Below, piece after piece: positions 7,073-14,644 of a stretch of DNA of 32,223 bases; within the stretch, counting starts at the first letter, position 1; each line of letters opens with the position of its first letter. A program made the position numbers and the translations under genes. The stretch is taken from positions 1 through 32,223 of the forward strand of contig CAZWJC010000044.1 of NCBI GenBank assembly GCA_964634255.1, written 5' to 3'. The stretch comes from MWDV01 sp964634255. Lineage in GTDB: Bacteria > Verrucomicrobiota > Verrucomicrobiia > Limisphaerales > MWDV01. The notes beneath the pieces are model-generated. The model had not been told where the DNA came from and did not search any database. It saw only the letters and a list, made by a program, of their open reading frames with translations.

Positions 7073-9382
7073 TCAACCTTCGCTCTGGATGCTGTCAATG
7101 TATCCCTGGGCACCCGTCTGCACGTTCGCCGCGTTGGCTTCGTCCGTGTCCAGGTGCATGGCAAGGGCGAAGTTCGGATCCACGCGGACGAGCACGTCGC
7201 CGAAAATGAGTTCGCGGTCGCCGGTGATGCGCACGCGCACGACGGACTTGTCCCGCACGCCGTAGCGGAGCGCGTCTTCGGGGGTCATGTGAACATGGCG
7301 CAACGCGCAGATGACGCCCCGGTCCAGCTTCACGCTGCCCGCCGTGCCTTCGAGCGTGCAGCCGGGCGTGTCCGCAATGTCGCCGCTCTCTCGAATCGGC
7401 GGATGCACGCCGAGCCGATACTGCTCGGTCATCGCGATCTCGACCTGGGTGTACTTGCGCGCCGGCCCGAGGACCCGCACGCGCTCGATGCGGCCCTTCG
7501 GGCCCACGATGGCCAATTGCTCCTGGCAGGCATACTGGCCGGGCTGCGAGAGGTCTGCTTGTTTCGTGAGTTGGTGTCCCTTGCCGAACAGCGCCTCGAC
7601 GTGCTCCTGTGTGAGATGAATGTGATGCGCGGAGACCTCGACGAGAAAGGGCTGTTGCTTCTGCGCTTCGAGGACGCGGGTGATGTAGGAGCGGCTCAAC
7701 GTGCGCAAGGCCTCGCGCGCCATCATGCGTTCCTCGTCTGCCGGCACGACCAGCACCGCCACCCTCGAATCATCACTGGAGATGCGACATGCCTCGTCAA
7801 AGCCGCGCGCGCTGTGGTTGCGCTGCTCGTCGAGCGTGATGCCCATGCACTCCAAACCCTGCAACGCCAGCGCGCGCACTTCCGCGCTGCCCTGGCCAAT
7901 ACCGCCAGTGAAGACCACCGCGTCCAACCCACCCATCGAGGCGACGTAAGCGCCGAGATACTGGCGCACGCGGTAACAATAGGTCTTGAGCGCAAGCAAG
8001 GCGCGGGGCTGTCCCTCGTCGGCCGCCTTGAGGATTTCCCGCATGTCGCTGGAAACGCCAGACAGGCCAAGCAAGCCGCTCTTCTTGTTCAGCATCTCCT
8101 CGCTCTGGCTGGCCGTGAGGCCCTCCGTGCGTTCGAGGAACGCCAGCACACCGGCGTCCACATCGCCGCAGCGCGTGCCCATGATGAGGCCCTCGGCGGG
8201 CGTGAATCCCATGGTCGTGTCCACCGAGCGTCCGTGGTCCACGGCGCACAGCGACGAGCCGTTGCCCAGGTGGCAGCTCACCAACCGGAGCGCGTTTGGG
8301 CGGCGTTTGAGAAACTGCGCGGCGCAGAGGCTGACGAAATGATGCGAGTTGCCGTGAAACCCGTACCGCCGCACGCCTTTCTTCTCGTAAAGCTCGTAAG
8401 GCAGCCCGTAGAGATAGGCGTATGCCGGCAGGGTGTGATGAAACGCCGTGTCGAAGACTGCGACGTGTGGCACGGCCGGCAGCAACCGGCGCATCTCGCG
8501 AATGCCGGCCACGTTGACCGGATTGTGCAAGGGCGCGAGCGGATTCAGCGCCTCGATCTGTGCCACCACGTCGTCCGTCAGCAGCGTACCTTCCGTGAAC
8601 TTCTCGCCGCCATGCACCACGCGGTGAACCACCACGCTGATCTCCCCTGCCCCACCGATGACGCCCGTTCCCTTGGCAGTCAACTCGGTCATCATCGTCT
8701 TGAAGCCTTCGGTGAAGCCGGCCTTCGGCAACTCCCGTTTCACCTCGCCGCCAGGTCCGTGATGCGCGAGCCGCGTGCCGTCCAGGCCGAGGCGTTCCAC
8801 CAGACCGCGGGCGTGGCGGGAGTCGTTGGTGGTGTCGTAGAAGGTGTATTTGAGGGACGAACTGCCGCAGTTGATGACGAGGATTTTCTCCGGCCGCTCG
8901 CCCTTGAGCTTGAGGCCGTACGGATCATCGCCCTGACGGACCGCCGCGGCGGCTTTCACCGGATCCGCCATCACGCTCTTCATCCGCTCCGCAATGGTCC
9001 GCGAGATGTGTTGCACCGCACCGGGCTCGGCCACGATGACCGACTGAAACAGTGAGACTGGAATCAGCAACACCTCGCAGCGGGATTCGGCGATGAAATC
9101 CGCGAGCACCGTGTCGCCCGTCATCAGCGCCATTTCCTGGAACGTGTCGCCGGCCTTCAATTGCCCCAGCAATTGCCGCGCGCCGCCGTCGCCCAGAACC
9201 GAGGCGTTGAGCGTGCCGCTCAGCACCACACCGAAGTGCGCAGCCTCATCCCCTTGATACGCGATGGCCTGGTTCGCTTCGAATGACGCCACCCGCGAAC
9301 CCTCGACCAAGACCTGTAGGCGTTCAGGCGAAAAGCTCTTAAAGACGCCAACCTGTTGTTTGAGGAAGTCCGCAGTGTTCAT
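7073..9382 (-). CDS. Triple fusion: cNMP-binding-like domain + acetate kinase + PduL-type phosphotransacylase
   Basis: A 769-aa protein carrying both steps of acetyl-CoA to acetate with ATP formation. Residues about 10-130 form a Crp-type cyclic-nucleotide-binding fold (GVVLSGTLNA, then the cassette FQEMALMTGD at 81-90). The cassette Arg that contacts the cyclic phosphate in the family is replaced: TVLAD stands where PRTAT is usual, so ordinary cAMP binding is doubtful. Residues about 166-570 are a full acetate kinase: NCGSSSLK (171-178), HRVVHGGEKF (253-262), DTAFH (311-315), YGFHGNSHH (340-348), HLGNGSS (371-377), GGIGQGS (493-499). Residues about 579-755 are a PduL phosphotransacylase with the metal-binding HHIHL (586-590) and RHVHM (695-699) motifs. 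No stop or frameshift separates the parts. It starts two bases after the pfk stop and abuts pyk. No shell-protein genes or encapsulation helix are seen, so a microcompartment role is unlikely. Confidence 0.93.
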   Translation of the reverse strand: MNTADFLKQQVGVFKSFSPERLQVLVEGSRVASFEANQAIAYQGDEAAHFGVVLSGTLNASVLGDGGARQLLGQLKAGDTFQEMALMTGDTVLADFIAESRCEVLLIPVSLFQSVIVAEPGAVQHISRTIAERMKSVMADPVKAAAAVRQGDDPYGLKLKGERPEKILVINCGSSSLKYTFYDTTNDSRHARGLVERLGLDGTRLAHHGPGGEVKRELPKAGFTEGFKTMMTELTAKGTGVIGGAGEISVVVHRVVHGGEKFTEGTLLTDDVVAQIEALNPLAPLHNPVNVAGIREMRRLLPAVPHVAVFDTAFHHTLPAYAYLYGLPYELYEKKGVRRYGFHGNSHHFVSLCAAQFLKRRPNALRLVSCHLGNGSSLCAVDHGRSVDTTMGFTPAEGLIMGTRCGDVDAGVLAFLERTEGLTASQSEEMLNKKSGLLGLSGVSSDMREILKAADEGQPRALLALKTYCYRVRQYLGAYVASMGGLDAVVFTGGIGQGSAEVRALALQGLECMGITLDEQRNHSARGFDEACRISSDDSRVAVLVVPADEERMMAREALRTLSRSYITRVLEAQKQQPFLVEVSAHHIHLTQEHVEALFGKGHQLTKQADLSQPGQYACQEQLAIVGPKGRIERVRVLGPARKYTQVEIAMTEQYRLGVHPPIRESGDIADTPGCTLEGTAGSVKLDRGVICALRHVHMTPEDALRYGVRDKSVVRVRITGDRELIFGDVLVRVDPNFALAMHLDTDEANAANVQTGAQGYIDSIQSEG

Positions 9383-9384
9383 GG

Positions 9385-10467
9385 TCAGTCCCCAAGCGAA
9401 ATACCGAGCGCACGGGCAGTGCGGGCCAGGTTGCCGTCGGGCGGGACGGTTTTGAGTCGCCCGACCGCTTCACTGATGTTCACGGCGCCAATCTGCGCGC
9501 CCTGCCAGCCGACCATCTTGCCGAATTCGCCCGCGGCGATGAGTTCGACGGCATAGGCTCCGAACATCGAGCACAGGACGCGATCAAACGGCGTTGGGGA
9601 ACCGCCTCGTTGCAGGTGGCCCAAGACACACGCCCGCGTCTCCTTGCCGGTGCGCTTTTCAATCTGCGACGCGACCACCGCGCCAATGCCACCGAGCCGC
9701 GCCTCACGATTCGCCTCCTGCCCGGCGGAGGTCACAAACCCGCCGTCCTTCTCCCGGGCGCCTTCCGCTACGACGACCAGCGTGAAGTTTTTGCCCTGGC
9801 TTTCACGCTCGCGGATTTTCGCACACACGCTGTCGTAGTTGAACGGAACCTCGGGGATTAAGATCACGTCTGCGCCGCCCGCCACGCCGGCGAAGAGGGC
9901 GATCCACCCGGCGTAACGGCCCATGAGTTCGAGCACCATCACGCGATTATGACTTTCCGCCGTGGTGTGCAACCGGTCCAGCGCGTCCGTGGCGCAGGCA
10001 ACGGCGGAGTCGAATCCGAACGTGAAGAGCGTGCCCTCCAGATCATTATCAATCGTCTTGGGCACACCGACGATCGGGATGCCATGCTCATGCAACTGCT
10101 GCGCGATGCTCAATGAACCGTCGCCTCCGACGGAAACGAGGGCGCGAAGCCCCATCGCATCGAAGCCGGCTCGGGTTGCCTCCATCAACTCCTTGGGCAA
10201 GCCGCGCGACTCGCCGTGGCCGGTCTTGGCCGAGAACTTGCCGCGGTTGGCCGTGCCGAGAATCGTGCCACCGCGCATCAGCAACCCGCTGATGGCCGTA
10301 TAGTCCAGCGTGATATATCGGTGCGGCTCCAGCAGACCTTCGTAGCCCCCGAGAAAGCCGAGTGTTTCCCAGCCGCGCTTGGCGGCGGCCTTGGCGACGG
10401 CGCGGATGACGGCGTTCAAGCCGGGACAATCCCCGCCCCCCGTAACGATGCCGATGCGTGTGCTCAT
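9385..10467 (-). CDS. pfkA: 6-phosphofructokinase
   Basis: Phosphorylates fructose-6-phosphate to the 1,6-bisphosphate. 360 residues. Nucleotide and substrate motifs: GIVTGGGDCPGLNAVIR at 6-22, GGDGS at 114-118, PKTIDND at 136-142 (catalytic Asp within TIDND), and MGRYAGW at 182-188. The Gly at 117 matches the E. coli Gly104 position typical of ATP enzymes, whereas Lys137 in PKTIDND matches the lysine common in PPi-type and group III enzymes. The Gly/Lys combination points to an ATP-dependent group III enzyme, but phosphoryl donor cannot be proven from sequence. The start overlaps the SpoIIAA-like gene stop as ATGA, and the next gene follows after two bases. Confidence 0.94.
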   Translation of the reverse strand: MSTRIGIVTGGGDCPGLNAVIRAVAKAAAKRGWETLGFLGGYEGLLEPHRYITLDYTAISGLLMRGGTILGTANRGKFSAKTGHGESRGLPKELMEATRAGFDAMGLRALVSVGGDGSLSIAQQLHEHGIPIVGVPKTIDNDLEGTLFTFGFDSAVACATDALDRLHTTAESHNRVMVLELMGRYAGWIALFAGVAGGADVILIPEVPFNYDSVCAKIRERESQGKNFTLVVVAEGAREKDGGFVTSAGQEANREARLGGIGAVVASQIEKRTGKETRACVLGHLQRGGSPTPFDRVLCSMFGAYAVELIAAGEFGKMVGWQGAQIGAVNISEAVGRLKTVPPDGNLARTARALGISLGD

Positions 10468-10862
10468 GATTTCAATCCTTGCTGCGTTTCAGGTTTCTCA
10501 GAATTTTCGTTGAGCCAGGCACGAGCCTTGGCCATGTCCTGCGCGGCGAAGTATTCAATGGGAAAATTCCGCAATCCCTTCGCCGCGAAGAGCAGAGCCA
10601 AGTCTTCCCACTTCCGGTCGCCCACAATCGCCAGCTTCTCGATCTGGGCGTCGTGCCCCATGGAGAACGTCAGGTCGTCCCATCGGCCTCCACGTTGCCA
10701 CCCCTCAAAATCCTCGACCAGAATGAGCAGACTGGCCTTCCCCTGCTGCCGAAGGACCTGGCCCGCCGCTTCCTGCAGCACCCACAATTCGGGTTGCGTC
10801 AACCTGCCCGTGATGCGGGCGGTCACCAGATGGTCCGTGATTTCTTTGATTTCCGCACTCAT
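10464..10862 (-). CDS. SpoIIAA-like (STAS/SEC14-type) protein
   Basis: A cytoplasmic protein of about 132 residues resembling the SpoIIAA-like family (PF11964 type). It begins with MSAEIKEITDHLVTARITGRLT, the usual opening beta-hairpin of the fold. LLILVEDFEGW follows mid-protein, then a C-terminal stretch KLAIVGDRKWEDL and IEYFAAQDMAKARAWL. Members have unclear roles; some lie beside stress or transport genes. ATG 10862 fits the family start; an in-frame upstream start at 10907 would add 15 residues without recognisable sequence. The stop overlaps the pfk start, making this the first gene of the fermentation operon, 89 bases after the lipoprotein gene. A regulatory or membrane-sensing role for the operon is inference. 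Confidence 0.72.
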   Translation of the reverse strand: MSAEIKEITDHLVTARITGRLTQPELWVLQEAAGQVLRQQGKASLLILVEDFEGWQRGGRWDDLTFSMGHDAQIEKLAIVGDRKWEDLALLFAAKGLRNFPIEYFAAQDMAKARAWLNENSEKPETQQGLKS

Positions 10863-10951
10863 TCCAACATTCGCTGGTTTTCTCTTGCCGACCGGCGTTC
10901 CGAGCAAGTCGGACCCGCTTGGCGGCGAGCCCGACCCGTAGGCTGCCCGGC

Positions 10952-11617
10952 TTACTTCGCCGGCGGGGGTGTCTTGGCGGGGGTGATGGCGGCGGCGATC
11001 GTGTTCAATTCAGCCACCAGCGCGCCCATGGATTTCTGCACTTCCAAGCCTTCGTTTGTGGTCTTGGTGAAAAGGTCCTTGGCAGCATCCACGCCGGCAA
11101 TCGTCAAGTCGTTGCTGAGGTACTTCTGCAAGTCCTTCAGGTCGGACATCCAGGGGTCGAACTTCGCCTTGAGCGGCTCCGAGTGCGTGCGGATGCTCGC
11201 AAAGGTCGCCTGCAACTTTGCCTTGCGCTGTTCCGCGAGGCTGCGGATCTCGGGGTTTTTCACCTCGGCCAGTTGCTGCTCCCACTGCTTGAAGTAGGCC
11301 TGGCCTTGCGCCTGCATGTCCTGGGCGCGCTTCCGGATCTTCGCCGCGGTGGATTCAAGATTGCCCACGGCCTTCTTAAATTGCTCGAAGGGTTTGCGCG
11401 GGTCCGTGTTGGCCGAGGCGGCAATGTCGCCCAAGGCGCTCATCGTGGCATCAATAGCCGCCTGGCCGGTGACGATCTCGTCGCGGAACTCGGCGATGCC
11501 CGCGCCCGTCTTGTCCGCTTGTTTGTAGCCCGCGGTGGTCCCGCAGCCGCAGAGCAGGGCGGCGGTCCCGAGGGAGGCCGAGATCAGGAAGAAGGAATGG
11601 ATGGTTTTCAATTTCAT
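10952..11617 (-). CDS. Coiled-coil lipoprotein, DUF2959-like
   Basis: A 221-aa exported protein with a lipoprotein signal: a basic start, a hydrophobic stretch and the lipobox LLCGC with the lipidated Cys at about residue 25. The mature part is rich in Lys, Ala, Gln and Glu and reads as long alpha-helical coiled coils (about 40-160), including KIRKRAQDMQAQGQAYFKQWEQ. The opening GYKQADKTGAGIAEFRDEI resembles the DUF2959 family, of unknown function; this is from memory and uncertain. It ends in a Pro/Lys-rich tail. The start overlaps the receiver-domain gene stop as ATGA, so the two are translationally coupled. Confidence 0.7.
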   Translation of the reverse strand: MKLKTIHSFFLISASLGTAALLCGCGTTAGYKQADKTGAGIAEFRDEIVTGQAAIDATMSALGDIAASANTDPRKPFEQFKKAVGNLESTAAKIRKRAQDMQAQGQAYFKQWEQQLAEVKNPEIRSLAEQRKAKLQATFASIRTHSEPLKAKFDPWMSDLKDLQKYLSNDLTIAGVDAAKDLFTKTTNEGLEVQKSMGALVAELNTIAAAITPAKTPPPAK

Positions 11618-12060
11618 GTTTTGGGTCCTACGGTTTCGTGTTGTTCGATTTGTTGGTTTCTCGGGCCGAGGTCCGGAACGTACCGGTGCCCGGCCAAAAC
11701 TGCTTCCACAGCGTCCAGCAACTGCGGGACGATTTCGCGCCGGCGCACAAAACCCACTGCGCCCGCCTCCAACGCCGATTGCACGACGCTTGTTTCGTCA
11801 TGGGCACTGAGCACGATCACCCGCAGTTCCGGACAACGCCCCAGTAGCCGGCGCAACCAGCCAAAGCCCTCACCTCGGCTCAGTGCGAGGTCTGCCACCA
11901 CCAGACTGGGGTGCAGCCGGAGAGCGGTTTCGATGAGAGAGGTCTCGTCCGCCACCATGACCACGGCCGGGAATTCGCTCTCCAACAAGCCGCGAATCCC
12001 TTCGCATAGCCCGTGGTGCCGGTCGGCCAGCAGCACGCACTTGATGGCTTCGGCGCTCAT
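11614..12060 (-). CDS. Stand-alone response-regulator receiver domain
   Basis: About 148 residues with a CheY-like fold and no output domain. The phosphoacceptor Asp57 lies in LVVADLAL, an acidic residue Asp13 in LLADRHH, and Ser85 in VIVLSAHDE. The conserved Lys after beta-5 is replaced by Arg (GFVRRRE, about 103-109). The linker after about residue 130 ends without the LuxR-type helix-turn-helix usual in the NarL-like proteins it resembles. It may therefore be a phosphate sink or protein-interaction module. No histidine kinase is in the window. ATG 12060 is preferred because it overlaps the stop of an upstream short ORF as ATGA; a GTG four codons upstream is possible. Confidence 0.8.
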   Translation of the reverse strand: MSAEAIKCVLLADRHHGLCEGIRGLLESEFPAVVMVADETSLIETALRLHPSLVVADLALSRGEGFGWLRRLLGRCPELRVIVLSAHDETSVVQSALEAGAVGFVRRREIVPQLLDAVEAVLAGHRYVPDLGPRNQQIEQHETVGPKT

Positions 12061-12254
12061 GGTTGGGTGCACTTAGTCCAGCCCGGTGCCATCCGACCGC
12101 GGCGCCGCAGCAAGGAGCCGGGCGGATGGAACGATCGGCGCACGGCCCAGAGGCGGGGCGGTGTGACTGGGTCCATCACCAATGCCGGCCTGATGAACCG
12201 AATAGTCACGCTGACCATCATCTGCTCGCCAAACTGTATCTTCAATTGTTCCAT
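12057..12254 (-). CDS. Possible 65-aa ORF between Spy-like gene and receiver gene
   Basis: A short ORF whose stop overlaps the receiver start as ATGA. The first half (MEQLKIQFGEQMMVSVTIRF) reads like an amphipathic helix plus strand. The second half is Arg/Pro-rich and looks less like normal protein. It lies in the same reading frame as the preceding Spy-like gene, separated from it only by one TGA and a 12-codon open stretch. It could be an independent gene, the tail of a formerly longer protein, or chance. No family recognised. Confidence 0.3.
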   Translation of the reverse strand: MEQLKIQFGEQMMVSVTIRFIRPALVMDPVTPPRLWAVRRSFHPPGSLLRRRGRMAPGWTKCTQP

Positions 12255-12290
12255 CAGCTGCTTGAGCTGGGGGAATCGCCCGCTAGGCCC

Positions 12291-12797
12291 TCATTTCCTG
12301 AACTCGCCCACCGCCGGCATCTCCGACGCAATGGTCAGGTCCACGAAGAGGCTGACTTGGTTTTCGATCTGCAGGAACTGCCCCGCCTGCACGGGGGACA
12401 GCGCTTTCTGAATCTTACGGTGGTATTTCTCCAGCAAGCTCAGGCGCGCCCGCTGAGCTTTGAACCAACGTTTCGCCATGTCCTTCGCCTTCGCATTGTC
12501 GAAACTGCCATCCCGGTGAACCTGGACAAACTCCGCAACCAGTTCGGCGCGGTTGACGGCCTGCTTGTTGAGTTCGTTCTCGTATTGGCTGTAGATCGGC
12601 CAGAACTTCTTGGCGTCTTGGGCGGAGAGCTTCAGGATGCGATCCACCACCTCTACCTTGTAGGTATTGAAATCCGAGCGCAGTAGCTGGAGGTAATTGT
12701 AGATGTTGTCATCCACTTCGGCCGCGGGGGCGAAGGCCCCCGAGAGCAGGAGCGCCGCAGCGCAAATCGGGGCGCAGAGGGATTGAATCTTTTTCAT
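12291..12797 (-). CDS. Exported helical protein, Spy/CpxP-like
   Basis: About 168 residues starting MKKIQSLCAP, with a signal peptide (hydrophobic run to AFAPAAEVDD, cleavage near residue 22-24). The mature part is helical and has the pattern LSAQDAKKFWPIYSQYENELN followed by KYHRKIQKALSPVQAGQFLQIENQ, which matches the style of LTxxQ repeats in Spy/CpxP periplasmic chaperone-like proteins, where helices bind unfolded clients. Similarity is by pattern only. It sits 43 bases after the SYLF gene and before the receiver gene, within an envelope-type cluster. An in-frame GTG further upstream (12833) would lengthen the N-terminus but spoil the signal peptide. Confidence 0.65.
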   Translation of the reverse strand: MKKIQSLCAPICAAALLLSGAFAPAAEVDDNIYNYLQLLRSDFNTYKVEVVDRILKLSAQDAKKFWPIYSQYENELNKQAVNRAELVAEFVQVHRDGSFDNAKAKDMAKRWFKAQRARLSLLEKYHRKIQKALSPVQAGQFLQIENQVSLFVDLTIASEMPAVGEFRK

Positions 12798-12840
12798 GGT
12801 GAGCGGGGGAGGAATGGGGCAGCAGGTTCTCAATGGGCAA

Positions 12841-13461
12841 TCAAGGATTGAGGTTCTTGTCCTTCCAATATTTGGTGCCGGCCACGGTGGCTTGTAGGGC
12901 GACCCCGGCGTCGGTCATTTGATAGATCTCAAAGAGGTTGGCACCCGTATCCACCGCCCCCTCCTTCGCGGCGGCGGCTCCCTTGTCCCCGGCCTTGGCG
13001 GTGGCGTCGGCCTCGCCGCCAAATTGCCACCCGCTTTCGACGAACTTCCGCATCACTTCCGCGTTCTTGAAAATGAACACGACGCTCAGGTCCTTGGCGC
13101 CGAGGCCCACGCCCCCGCCCAGCGAGCCCATGGCCATGAAGGTCTCTTTGCTGGTCTCGTTGTCCACCACCAAGCCGTAGCCGTGACCGGTGCTCAACAG
13201 GAATAGATTCACATTCTTGTTGTTGAACGCGCCGTAACCGGCGGCCTTTTTGATCTTGTCCTTTGCCTCGGGATGGGCGGCGTACAGCTTGGCCAGGATC
13301 TGGTCGCGCTGCTGGCGGACCGCGGCGCGTTTCTCGTCCGGGTTGTCGCCTTTTGCGCTGAACAATCCGGCGGCGACCGGAAGCGCCAAGGCGGCCAAAG
13401 CCACCGCAGCAATGAGCAATGGAAGGGAGCGGACTGCTCTCGCGATTGATTTCGTTTTCAT
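12841..13461 (-). CDS. SYLF (Ysc84-like) lipid-binding domain protein
   Basis: A 206-aa exported or membrane-anchored protein. A basic start and hydrophobic segment (about residues 14-33) serve as signal or anchor. The SYLF-type core follows: a helical region, then AAGYGAFN, GHGYGLVVDNETSKETFMAMGSLGGG, VGLGAKDLSVVFIFKN and a final strand pair near DAGVALQATVAGTKYW. Family members bind phosphoinositides in eukaryotes; bacterial ones are poorly known. A low-complexity Ala/Lys/Gly insert (about residues 150-170) interrupts the domain. The gene lies between the DUF4239-like and Spy-like genes on the same strand. Confidence 0.72.
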   Translation of the reverse strand: MKTKSIARAVRSLPLLIAAVALAALALPVAAGLFSAKGDNPDEKRAAVRQQRDQILAKLYAAHPEAKDKIKKAAGYGAFNNKNVNLFLLSTGHGYGLVVDNETSKETFMAMGSLGGGVGLGAKDLSVVFIFKNAEVMRKFVESGWQFGGEADATAKAGDKGAAAAKEGAVDTGANLFEIYQMTDAGVALQATVAGTKYWKDKNLNP

Positions 13462-13585
13462 GGTGTTCGGGTTGCCGGCGCTGGCCACCACGGCAAACAA
13501 CGACGCGCGGAGTCTTGCAGAAAAACACACGGGTGTGACCTCGCAAAACTACGGGTCCAGCGCCCTGGCGAAACCCCTGGTAACC

Positions 13586-13604
13586 GCGGGTTCAGACAAC
13601 CCGC
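13586..13604. repeat. Inverted repeat downstream of the DUF4239-like gene
   Basis: A perfect 7-bp stem (GCGGGTT / AACCCGC) with a 5-nt loop lies 10 bases past the stop of the DUF4239-like gene. No T-run follows on the minus strand, so a classical Rho-independent terminator is not shown; it may stabilise or attenuate the transcript before the SYLF gene. Confidence 0.5.
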
Positions 13605-13613
13605 CGGTCGGCT

Positions 13614-14387
13614 TCACTTCATGCTGTCACGCAACTCCACCAGCACGCTGTCCATGGCATCAACCCGGATCAACCCCACGCGCGGGAATTCCAGGTCCAG
13701 AATCACATAAACGGTCGCGGCCAGAATGAGCGCGAAGCCCAGAATGTGAATCCAACTGCGGGATTTGCCGCCCGCCATGGCGTAACCGGCCAGCAACGAG
13801 CTCATCAAGGCCAACACCCCGAGCATGTAGAAGATGACGGCCGGCGGATGGATTTTGGTCACCGCGGTGCGGGTCGTGGCAATGTCGAACATCTGATTGA
13901 GCGCCGGTATCAACTGCGTCGTCAAGGGACTCGCCGCTTCCCGGCAGGCAGCCGTCGCTCGGCTCCAGATTTCGCCCTGCAAGGCATTGGCCCGGGCGAG
14001 TTCGGCATACACCGCTTCCATGTCCGGCACCTTGCGATAGACTTCCAACCGCGAGTCCAGATAACGGCGAAACAGATCCCGCAACTCGGGTTGAGCGGCC
14101 GCCGGCAGCAAATCCAAACGTAGCCAGGCCGTGCCGATGGCGTTGGCCTCCTCCACCACCAAGTGGCGGCGGGCGTCAAACCGCGTGGCCGCCCCGGAAA
14201 ACGTGAACGCGATGAGCAGCCCCATCAGGGCAAACACCGCCCCTTCCACCGCGCCCAGCCCGGCCCGCGCCCGCTCCTCGTCTCGGCTCAGCCGCCGCCG
14301 GCCCAAGCGCCGGCCCAATTCGAGCAGCAGGACCATGCCGATGAACAGGCCGACGGCGAACCAAATGGAAAGCGTGTGCTGATTCAT
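13614..14387 (-). CDS. Bestrophin-like / DUF4239 membrane protein
   Basis: A 257-aa inner-membrane protein. Hydrophobic segments are at about residues 5-25 and 45-70, and two more near the C-terminus (about 185-205 and 212-232). The core reads GLLIAFTFSGAATRFDARR, then VEEANAIGTAWLRLDLLP and LFRRYLDSRLEVYR, the hallmark arrangement of DUF4239 (bestrophin-like) proteins, whose function is not settled; channel activity has been suggested for the group. ATG 14387 fits the first membrane helix; a longer in-frame extension upstream lacks a plausible signal. It is the first clear gene of the envelope cluster. Confidence 0.78.
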   Translation of the reverse strand: MNQHTLSIWFAVGLFIGMVLLLELGRRLGRRRLSRDEERARAGLGAVEGAVFALMGLLIAFTFSGAATRFDARRHLVVEEANAIGTAWLRLDLLPAAAQPELRDLFRRYLDSRLEVYRKVPDMEAVYAELARANALQGEIWSRATAACREAASPLTTQLIPALNQMFDIATTRTAVTKIHPPAVIFYMLGVLALMSSLLAGYAMAGGKSRSWIHILGFALILAATVYVILDLEFPRVGLIRVDAMDSVLVELRDSMK

Positions 14388-14644
14388 AGTTGGATGCCGT
14401 GACTGTATGGCCTCCATTCCCGTTGTGCCAGTGCCATCTTGCGTTCCGACGGCTTTCGCCGTGCGGCGATGACGGATTGGGAAACCCAATATCGCGGCGA
14501 CCTCCGCACGATGCACAGCCCCTGGTAAGATTCGAAGAAGTGCCATGTCGCCACTGCCGCCACCAACAGACGCCGAGACAGAACTCCGTGACCATGCACG
14601 CGCAACCAGCTTTGTCCGAACCATTGCGGAAGGCAGGACGCCAT
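14388..14644. other. 257-bp gap without a supportable gene
   Basis: Both strands have open frames here, but none has a convincing protein. The minus strand carries a short stretch resembling a helix-turn-helix fragment (HRAEVAAILGFP), compatible with a decayed regulatory ORF, too weak to call. The promoter of the DUF4239-like gene would lie here; no clear -35/-10 pair was found. Confidence 0.3.

Noticed and set aside
7073..7700. Bacterial microcompartment role suggested by PduL
   Set aside because: No shell-protein genes are present, and the PduL part is fused at the C-terminus behind acetate kinase rather than carrying an N-terminal encapsulation helix.
7037..9055. Plus-strand open frame of 672 codons
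   Set aside because: Antisense to the CNB-acetate kinase-PduL fusion; composition rich in His, Arg and Ala is typical of high-GC shadow frames.
10919..12076. Plus-strand open frame of 385 codons
   Set aside because: Antisense to the lipoprotein and receiver genes, which have clear lipobox and receiver motifs.
13586..13604. Rho-independent terminator
   Set aside because: The stem is good but no run of T follows on the transcribed minus strand.
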